A stretch of DNA of 64,000 nt from Thiorhodovibrio litoralis. GTDB taxonomy: Bacteria > Pseudomonadota > Gammaproteobacteria > Chromatiales > Chromatiaceae. Below the pieces are notes generated by a model. The model saw only the letters and a program-made list of their open reading frames with translations. It searched no databases and was not told the DNA's origin. Location: the NCBI RefSeq assembly GCF_033954455.1, contig NZ_CP121473.1:4698501-4762500 (forward strand), read 5' to 3'. The first letter of the stretch is position 1. The number at the start of each line of letters is the position of its first letter. A program made the position numbers and the translations under genes. Of the stretch, positions 58,611-64,000 are shown piece after piece.

Positions 58611-58853
58611 ATGACATCAGAATTCCGTCTTCACGACCCTGTTGCCCTGCTCATCGACATGCCGGCGCAAGATTTTGAAACCAACCGTTCTTTTGTTCTA
58701 AAGCGCGGCCAGGTGGGGACTATCGTCATGATTTACGATGAACAAAACTGCGAGGTCGACTTCGCCGATGCTCAGGGAAGAACCCGTGCTTTACTGCCCG
58801 TTCCCACAGAGAAGCTGATGCGCCTGCATCACATGGCCGAGGTCGCAGCCTAA
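58611..58853 (+). CDS. DUF4926 domain protein
   Basis: The 80-residue product fits the small DUF4926 family: an opening [14 protein letters not shown], then [20 protein letters not shown] and [20 protein letters not shown]. Members are short beta-rich proteins, often in small toxin-antitoxin-like or orphan contexts, with no established activity. No toxin gene is adjacent here. It ends just before a good intrinsic terminator and so is probably monocistronic. Confidence 0.82.
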   Translation: MTSEFRLHDPVALLIDMPAQDFETNRSFVLKRGQVGTIVMIYDEQNCEVDFADAQGRTRALLPVPTEKLMRLHHMAEVAA

Positions 58854-58888
58854 ACCTGCGCAAAAAGGGGTAAAATCCCCGACTGGCC

Positions 58889-58916
58889 AAGGCCCGTTCA
58901 GGGCCTTTTTTGTTTT
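58889..58916 (+). terminator. Rho-independent terminator after the DUF4926 gene
   Basis: AAGGCCC (58889-58895), a 5-nt loop and GGGCCTT (58901-58907) are followed by a run of T to 58911 and TGTTTT. A small GGGG-N6-CCCC hairpin lies just upstream (58867-58880). Confidence 0.9.
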
Positions 58917-58977
58917 CAAGCTGGCCGACAGGCGCGAACAGCCCCGCCTTTCAGCCAAGTGTTTACTGGAGACCTCC

Positions 58978-59526
58978 ATGGATTTAAGCAGCGTCCCACG
59001 CGGCGACAATGTGCCGAACGAAATCAACGTCATCATCGAGATTCCGTCGCACGCGGAGCCGGTCAAGTACGAGATGGACAAGACCACCGGGGCCATGTTC
59101 GTCGACCGTTTCATGTCCACGGCCATGCATTACCCCTGCAACTATGGCTATGTGCCCCACACCCTGTCGCTCGACGGCGACCCCATCGACGTGATGGTGG
59201 TCACGCCCTATCCGCTCATCCCGGGCTCGGTCATTAAATGCCGCCCCATCGGCGTGCTCAAGATGACCGACGAGTCGGGCGACGACGCCAAGATTCTGGC
59301 TCTGCCGATCGATAAGCTGTTCAAGGGCTATCGCAACATCACCAGCTTCCGCGACATGCCGCCGCATCTGCTTGATCAAATCGCGCACTTTTTCGAGCAC
59401 TACAAGGATCTCGACGAAGGCAAATGGGTGCGTATCGCCGGCTGGGGCGGACGCGAGGAAGCGCGCGAGGAGATCATGGCTTCGGTCAAGATGTTCGAAG
59501 AGGCACCTGAGAAGCCGAACTTCTAA
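58978..59526 (+). CDS. ppa: Soluble inorganic pyrophosphatase (family I)
   Basis: Ppa hydrolyses PPi in the cytosol. The 182-residue product has the family-I motif [18 protein letters not shown] with its metal-binding aspartates, [16 protein letters not shown] and [23 protein letters not shown] precedes the ATG, much as at pfp. A soluble PPase that dissipates PPi beside PPi-using pfp and hppA suggests that the cell must regulate which of them acts. Confidence 0.97.
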   Translation: MDLSSVPRGDNVPNEINVIIEIPSHAEPVKYEMDKTTGAMFVDRFMSTAMHYPCNYGYVPHTLSLDGDPIDVMVVTPYPLIPGSVIKCRPIGVLKMTDESGDDAKILALPIDKLFKGYRNITSFRDMPPHLLDQIAHFFEHYKDLDEGKWVRIAGWGGREEAREEIMASVKMFEEAPEKPNF

Positions 59527-59565
59527 CCGCCGCACTTTTAACCGCGGAACTGCTAACCACCGCTC
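59521..59565 (+). repeat. 15-bp tandem repeat, three copies, over the ppa stop codon
   Basis: TTCTAACCGCCGCAC (59521), TTTTAACCGCGGAAC (59536) and TGCTAACCACCGCTC (59551) share a 15-bp period. The first unit contains the last codon and the TAA stop of ppa. Confidence 0.85.
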
Positions 59566-59616
59566 ATGGTCCGGGCCACCCCGGAGAATGCATCCTTGTG
59601 ATTCAGGGTCAAGCAC

Positions 59617-60123
59617 ATGGCTGAGCTCACGCACTTCGACAACCAGGGTCAGGCGCACATGGTCGATGTGGGCGAGAAACCCGCCTCGCACCGCTGCGCC
59701 ATCGCTTCCGGGCGCATCCTGATGCAGCGTCACACCCTGGCATTGATTCAAGCCGGCGACGCCGTCAAGGGCGACGTGCTGGGCATCGCCCGCATCGCTG
59801 CCATTATGGCCACTAAACGCGCGGCAGACCTGGTACCCCTGTGCCATCCGCTGCCGCTGACCCATGTGGAGGTTAACTTTCAGCCGCAGGAGAGTCCGCC
59901 GGCGGTGCATTGTACCGCACGGGTCGAGACGCAATCCAAAACCGGTGTGGAAATGGAAGCCCTGTGCGCGGTGCAGATTGGCTTGCTGACCATCTATGAC
60001 ATGTGCAAGGCCGTCGACCGCGGCATGACCATGGACGGCATCGGGCTGGTCGAGAAAAACGGCGGCCAATCCGGACATTGGCAACGTGACCAACACCAGC
60101 CCCCCGGCACCACGATGGCATGA
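59617..60123 (+). CDS. moaC: Cyclic pyranopterin monophosphate synthase
   Basis: MoaC converts the MoaA product to cyclic pyranopterin monophosphate in molybdenum-cofactor synthesis. The 168-residue product has the family features [33 protein letters not shown] and [20 protein letters not shown] with the catalytic Lys of CKAVDRGM. Other moa genes are not in the window. Its stop overlaps the engB start (ATGA at 60120-60123). Confidence 0.96.
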   Translation: MAELTHFDNQGQAHMVDVGEKPASHRCAIASGRILMQRHTLALIQAGDAVKGDVLGIARIAAIMATKRAADLVPLCHPLPLTHVEVNFQPQESPPAVHCTARVETQSKTGVEMEALCAVQIGLLTIYDMCKAVDRGMTMDGIGLVEKNGGQSGHWQRDQHQPPGTTMA

Positions 60124-60803
60124 ACGCAATCTTCCAGCGCGCGCATTTCCTTTCCGCCGCCTCCGGGCTGGATCACGCCCCGCCCGATCAGGGCGCCGAG
60201 GTCGCCTTTGCCGGGCGCTCCAACGCCGGCAAGTCCAGCGCGCTCAATGCCCTGTGCCACCAGAACCGGCTCGCGCGCACTAGCAAAACACCGGGCCGCA
60301 CCCAGCAACTGATCTTTTTTCAACTCGACGACCAGCGCCGCCTGGTCGATCTTCCCGGCTACGGTTTCGCCAAGGTCTCGGTCGCCATCAAGACCGGCTG
60401 GCAGCAGCTCATGGCCAATTACCTGGCCGAGCGCCAATCCCTGCAAGGTCTGGTGGTCCTGATGGACATCCGCCACCCGCTCACCGAGATCGACCGCCAA
60501 ATGCTGGCCTGGGGTCAGGACGGCGAGCTGCCCCTGCTCATCCTGCTGACCAAAGCCGACAAGCTCAAGCGCGGCGCAATCGACAAAGCCCTGCATCTGG
60601 TGCGACGCGAACTGACCGACTTGCCACCAGGCAGCCAGCTGCTCGCCTTTTCCGCCACAGCCACGCAGGGTGTCGAGACCGCTCAGCAGTGGATTTTGGA
60701 GCACCTTCGGCCCGCCGCAGCTGACGCTGCCGAGACATCTTCCGCTGACTCCCAGTCGGAATCGACGGCCGCGTCGGCTCCCACTTGCCAAACATCACCC
60801 TAA
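60120..60803 (+). CDS. engB: Ribosome biogenesis GTP-binding protein YsxC/EngB
   Basis: EngB is an essential GTPase in 50S subunit assembly. The 227-residue product has G1 GRSNAGKS (residues 32-39), G2 [10 protein letters not shown]3 [11 protein letters not shown]4 TKADKLKRG and G5 FSATATQG. A Ser/Ala-rich C-terminal tail of about 25 residues follows the domain. It is translationally coupled to moaC, a pairing that probably has no metabolic meaning. Confidence 0.95.
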   Translation: MNAIFQRAHFLSAASGLDHAPPDQGAEVAFAGRSNAGKSSALNALCHQNRLARTSKTPGRTQQLIFFQLDDQRRLVDLPGYGFAKVSVAIKTGWQQLMANYLAERQSLQGLVVLMDIRHPLTEIDRQMLAWGQDGELPLLILLTKADKLKRGAIDKALHLVRRELTDLPPGSQLLAFSATATQGVETAQQWILEHLRPAAADAAETSSADSQSESTAASAPTCQTSP

Positions 60804-60833
60804 AGGCACTTTTTGCAAACGGGAGAATTCCTC

Positions 60834-61178
60834 ATGCCAACGCTCAAGATTCAGACCAACGCCAAACTTGAAGACAGCGCCTGGGATGCCCTGCTGAGCG
60901 CCTCCTCCAAGCAGCTCGCCGAACTGCTCAGCAAGCCAGAAAGCTATGTGATGGTCATTGCTGAGCCGACGGCGAAGATGTGCTTTGGCGGCTCTCAGGA
61001 GCCGCTCGCCTATCTGGAGCTAAAAAGCCTCGGCCTGCCGGAAACGCGCACGCCGGAGTTGTCCGCAGCACTCACAGCACTGGTTGGCGAGCATCTCGGG
61101 GTGCCGGCGGGACGGGTTTATATCGAGTTCAGTGCCCCGCCGCGGCATCTGTTTGGCTTCAATGGTGGCACCTTCTGA
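60834..61178 (+). CDS. MIF-family phenylpyruvate tautomerase-like protein
   Basis: The 114-residue product belongs to the MIF/tautomerase superfamily. The initiator Met is followed by Pro2, the catalytic N-terminal proline after Met removal. The strands PESYVMVIAEPTAKMCFGGS and VYIEFSAPPRHLFGFNGGTF match the MIF pattern (PESYVMV...NGSTF). Bacterial members have tautomerase activity of unknown physiological use. ATG 60834 is preceded by GGGAGAA. It lies between engB and proS. Confidence 0.92.
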   Translation: MPTLKIQTNAKLEDSAWDALLSASSKQLAELLSKPESYVMVIAEPTAKMCFGGSQEPLAYLELKSLGLPETRTPELSAALTALVGEHLGVPAGRVYIEFSAPPRHLFGFNGGTF

Positions 61179-61289
61179 CCGGCCCCGCTAAACTGGCGGT
61201 TTTTGTGCTGGACCTTTGTCTGCCCTGGGTCGGGCATCAAAGCCGCCACCGCCACCCTCTCGAAACCCCCATCACCACCGGTTGCCACG

Positions 61290-63146
61290 ATGCGCCTGTC
61301 TCAGTTCCCCCTCAATACCCTGAAGGAAACCCCGGCCGACGCCGAGATTGCCAGCCACCAGCTGATGCTGCGTGCGGGCATGATCCGCAAGCTCGCCGCC
61401 GGCCTCTATACCTGGCTGCCGCTCGGGCTGCGCGTGCTGCGCAAGGTCGAAGCCATCGTGCGCGAGGAAATGAACCGCGCCGGCGCGCTGGAGGTTGCCA
61501 TGCCGGCGGTTCAGCCCGCCGAGCTGTGGCAGGAATCCGGCCGCTGGGACCAATACGGCCCCGAGCTGTTGCGCATCCGGGACCGCCACGCGCGGGATTT
61601 CTGCTTCGGCCCCACGCATGAGGAAATCATCACCGAGCTCGCCCGCAATGAGCTGCGCAGCTACAAGCAGCTGCCAGTCAATTACTACCAGATTCAGACC
61701 AAATTCCGCGACGAAATTCGCCCGCGCTTTGGCGTAATGCGCGCGCGCGAATTCCTGATGAAAGACGCCTATTCCTTTCATCTCGACCATGGCTCGCTCG
61801 ACGAGACCTATGCGCTCATGTACCAGACCTACAGCTGCATTTTCAGCCGCTGCGGGCTCGACTTCCGCGCCGTGCAGGCCGACACCGGCAGCATCGGCGG
61901 CAACGCCTCGCATGAGTTCCATGTGCTCGCCAGCAGCGGTGAGGATGCCATCGCCTTCTCCACCGCCAGCGACTATGCCGCCAATGTCGAGCTGGCCGAG
62001 GCGGTCGCGCCGGCAGCCCAAGCCGCCGCGCCAACAGAAGAGGCCCGTCTGGTCGACACGCCCAACGCCAAGACCATCGCCGATCTGGTCGAGCAGTTTG
62101 GCCAGCCCATCGAGCGCACCGTTAAGACCCTGATTGTCGCTGCCGCAACTTCAGAGGCCAAAGAACAAATTACCACCCAGCAGGCGGGCAACAAACAAGC
62201 CGCCAACAAACAAGCGAATAACCAAACATTTGGTTCCCAAAGGCCGGAAGCATTGCACCCGGCCGAGACGGCAGCCCCAGCATCTACCCCCGGCTTGATC
62301 GCGCTGCTGGTGCGCGGCGACCATGAGCTCAACACCGTCAAGGCGGAGAAACTGCCCCAGGTCGCAAGCCCGCTGCGCATGGCCACCGAGGACGAAATCC
62401 GCGCCGCCATCGGCGCCGGCCCCGGCTCGCTCGGCCCGAAGGACTTGTCCATCCCCTGCATTGTCGATCGCGCCGTTGCGGTCGCTGCCGACTTCAGCGC
62501 CGGTGCCAATCAGGACGGCAAGCACTGGTTTGGCCTGAATTGGGGCCGCGATCTGCCGCTGCCGCCGGTCGCCGACCTGCGCAACGTGCAGGAGGGCGAC
62601 CCCAGCCCAGACGGCCAGGGCCAGCTCACCATCGCCCGCGGTATTGAGGTCGGGCATATCTTCCAGCTCGGCACCAAATACAGCCAGGCGATGAAAGCCG
62701 TGGTGCTCGACGAGGCCGGCAAGGCCATCACCATGACTATGGGTTGCTACGGCATCGGCGTCTCGCGCGTAGTGGCCGCGGCCATTGAGCAGCACCACGA
62801 TGATCGCGGAATCTGCTGGCCCGCCCCTATCGCGCCCTTTACGGTCGCGCTGCTGCCGATGAAGCTCGGCAAGTCCTATCGCGTGCGCGAAGCATGCGAG
62901 CAGCTTTATCAGCAATTGCAGGCAGCCGGCATTGATGTGCTGCTCGATGATCGTGACGCTCGCCCCGGGGTGATGTTCGCTGACATGGAGCTGATCGGCA
63001 TCCCCCATCGGCTGGTCATCGGTGACAAGCATCTCGATCACGCGAAGGTGGAGTACAAGGGCCGGCAGGACCAGGACATGCAGCTGATCGACCTCGATCA
63101 AGCCGTTTCTTTCATCACCCAGCGGCTTACCGCCGCAGAGCAATAG
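61290..63146 (+). CDS. proS: Prolyl-tRNA synthetase with editing domain
   Basis: ProS charges tRNA-Pro. From ATG 61290 it is 618 residues, with the bacterial layout: class II motifs 1 and 2 ([20 protein letters not shown]), an INS editing domain in the middle, motif 3 ([18 protein letters not shown]) and an anticodon-binding domain. The INS domain carries a non-conserved insertion of about 45 residues around residues 292-337, rich in Gln, Ala and Asn and partly coded by a 15-bp tandem duplication near 62188. The frame is open upstream to 61203, but conservation starts at [13 protein letters not shown]. Confidence 0.95.
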   Translation: MRLSQFPLNTLKETPADAEIASHQLMLRAGMIRKLAAGLYTWLPLGLRVLRKVEAIVREEMNRAGALEVAMPAVQPAELWQESGRWDQYGPELLRIRDRHARDFCFGPTHEEIITELARNELRSYKQLPVNYYQIQTKFRDEIRPRFGVMRAREFLMKDAYSFHLDHGSLDETYALMYQTYSCIFSRCGLDFRAVQADTGSIGGNASHEFHVLASSGEDAIAFSTASDYAANVELAEAVAPAAQAAAPTEEARLVDTPNAKTIADLVEQFGQPIERTVKTLIVAAATSEAKEQITTQQAGNKQAANKQANNQTFGSQRPEALHPAETAAPASTPGLIALLVRGDHELNTVKAEKLPQVASPLRMATEDEIRAAIGAGPGSLGPKDLSIPCIVDRAVAVAADFSAGANQDGKHWFGLNWGRDLPLPPVADLRNVQEGDPSPDGQGQLTIARGIEVGHIFQLGTKYSQAMKAVVLDEAGKAITMTMGCYGIGVSRVVAAAIEQHHDDRGICWPAPIAPFTVALLPMKLGKSYRVREACEQLYQQLQAAGIDVLLDDRDARPGVMFADMELIGIPHRLVIGDKHLDHAKVEYKGRQDQDMQLIDLDQAVSFITQRLTAAEQ

Positions 63147-63161
63147 ATCATCAATCACTCA

Positions 63162-63677
63162 ATGAGCAGAACCGAATCCTTTAGTCGCGAGCAACTGCTC
63201 GCCTGCGGTCATGGCGAGATGTTTGGCCCCGGCAACGCCCAGCTGCCGGTACCGAACATGCTGATGATGGACCGCATTACGCACATCAGCGACGCTGGCG
63301 GCCCCAACGGCAAGGGCGAGATCATCGCCGAGCTGGATATCAACCCGGAGCTCTGGTTCTTTGCCTGCCACTTCCCCGGCGACCCGGTGATGCCCGGTTG
63401 CCTGGGCCTGGATGCCCTGTGGCAGATCGTCGGCTTCTATCTTGCCTGGATCGGCAACCCGGGCCATGGTCGCGCGCTTGGCGTTGGTGAGGTCAAATTC
63501 AGCGGCCAGGTCCTGCCCAGCGCCAAGAAGGTAACCTACCGCGTCGGCATGAAACGCGTCATCACCCGCAAACTGGTGCTCGGCATCGCCGACGGCCGCA
63601 TGGAGGTCGACGGCCGCGAAATCTACACCGCCAAGGATCTGCGCGTGGGGCTCTTTACTTCGACCGAAGGATTTTAG
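63162..63677 (+). CDS. fabA: 3-hydroxydecanoyl-ACP dehydratase/isomerase
   Basis: FabA dehydrates 3-hydroxydecanoyl-ACP and isomerises the product to cis-3-decenoyl-ACP, the branch point of anaerobic unsaturated fatty acid synthesis. The 171-residue product has the active-site His70 and Asp84 in [20 protein letters not shown] and the matching end FTSTEGF. FabA normally works with FabB, which often follows directly; here the downstream 320 bp hold no fabB start. It begins 15 bp after proS. Confidence 0.97.
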   Translation: MSRTESFSREQLLACGHGEMFGPGNAQLPVPNMLMMDRITHISDAGGPNGKGEIIAELDINPELWFFACHFPGDPVMPGCLGLDALWQIVGFYLAWIGNPGHGRALGVGEVKFSGQVLPSAKKVTYRVGMKRVITRKLVLGIADGRMEVDGREIYTAKDLRVGLFTSTEGF

Positions 63678-63745
63678 GTTTTGGGTCTTTAGATTTTGCG
63701 ATTTTGGGTTCTTTTGATAGCTAGAACTGCATGGGGTGTAGGCTT

Positions 63746-63852
63746 GTTTTGGACCGGGTAACGCGCGCGGGGGACGCCGTGAATACTTCCCTGTAGGCTT
63801 CCCGGCGGCGTCCTGCCGCCGAGACCCCCGCGCGCGTTACCCGGTCCAAAAC
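63746..63852. repeat. Perfect 28-bp inverted repeat element with internal hairpins
   Basis: The left arm 63746-63773 and right arm 63825-63852 are exact reverse complements. They begin GTTTTGGACCGGG and end in a run of five G. The 51-nt centre contains further short dyads (GGACGCCG with CGGCGTCC; GGCGGC with GCCGCC). It has the look of a REP- or MITE-like intergenic element or a bidirectional terminator. The central GACGCCGTGAATAC...CTGTAGG text resembles repeats that I recall from other gammaproteobacteria, a memory I cannot verify. Confidence 0.85.
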
Positions 63853-63875
63853 CGAAAGCTCATTTGTGATCGCCA

Positions 63876-63891
63876 TATACGGCGCCGTATA
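63876..63891. repeat. 16-bp perfect palindrome
   Basis: TATACGGCGCCGTATA reads the same on both strands. It could be a repressor operator or a recombination-type site; no adjacent gene in the window explains it. Confidence 0.6.
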
Positions 63892-64000
63892 AAGAAGACG
63901 TTTGTGGCTCGGTCGTCAGTCGATCGCCATCGAACGTTGGTCGATCTATCTGCCCCGCCGGAACCCCATCCGGCACATCAAGATGCGCTAAGGCACTGCA

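Larger units (their letters stand above)
63678..64000. other. Gene-free right edge with T-rich repeats and palindromes
   Basis: The first about 45 bp after fabA are degenerate GATTTTGG-type repeats that begin at the stop codon. A 28-bp perfect inverted repeat and a 16-bp palindrome follow (listed separately). The last 100 bp show one short frame ending near 63992 that encodes a basic stretch (IERWSIYLPRRNPIRHIK). It matches nothing I recognise and may be a remnant. Confidence 0.55.

Noticed and set aside
63902-63992. Short frame ending IERWSIYLPRRNPIRHIKMR at the right edge
   Set aside because: No start, no ribosome-binding site and no recognised family; too short to call a gene or pseudogene.

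Overview
The window is about 64 kb of GC-rich (roughly 60-65 % by eye) gammaproteobacterial chromosome. Gene content and order suggest the Chromatiales, most likely a purple sulfur bacterium of the Chromatiaceae. The clues are the mla-lpt-rpoN-hpf-ptsN order, zapA divergent from ygfB-pepP-ubiH-ubiI, fabA, an HprK-bearing regulatory PTS, a pyrophosphate-dependent phosphofructokinase beside a proton-pumping pyrophosphatase, and hybrid kinases with several periplasmic binding domains. This placement is inference; no rRNA or photosynthesis gene lies in the window.

Layout. (1) 1-6602, minus strand: mlaFEDCB (phospholipid transport), murA, hisG, and hisD running off the left edge. (2) 7046-16948, plus strand: kdsC-lptCAB (LPS), rpoN, hpf, ptsN, hprK, rapZ, an EIIA-Man-type protein, HPr and Enzyme I. 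This is a complete phosphotransfer and regulatory chain with no transport subunit. (3) 17068-33673, plus strand: a signalling island with a 1916-residue hybrid kinase (three binding domains, three PAS, receiver, HPt), a TonB-dependent receptor, a YfiR/DUF4154 protein, a CHASE8-HAMP hybrid kinase, a REC-HD-GYP phosphodiesterase, and a second kinase with three binding domains. (4) 33811-44648: solitary hypC, ppsR, panD, glgA (minus), zwf-pgi, a Uma2-family gene (minus), leuA and a family-4 uracil-DNA glycosylase. (5) 44706-54863: a small membrane protein, a relatively AT-rich lipoprotein, a SEDS/bPBP pair behind zapA and a ZapB-like gene, then divergently ygfB-pepP-ubiH-ubiI. (6) 55009-63677: pfp, hppA, a DUF4926 gene, ppa, moaC, engB, a MIF-like tautomerase, proS and fabA. 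The right edge holds a perfect 28-bp inverted repeat and no gene.

Two features stand out. First, the signalling island looks like one sensory system. An outer-membrane receptor, a periplasmic YfiR-like protein and three sensor kinases share the locus with a single free-standing response regulator, which is predicted to degrade cyclic-di-GMP. A related C-terminal module of about 65 residues closes two of the kinases, with a weaker version on the third. Second, the whole window is marked by short direct tandem repeats. Runs of 13-16 bp start on or just after stop codons (mlaB, lptC, rpoN, two kinases, glgA, ppa), while frame-preserving 6-, 9-, 12- and 15-bp runs lie inside linkers or signal peptides (mlaF, ptsN, all three kinases, ubiI, proS). 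No insertion sequence, CRISPR array, tRNA or rRNA was found.
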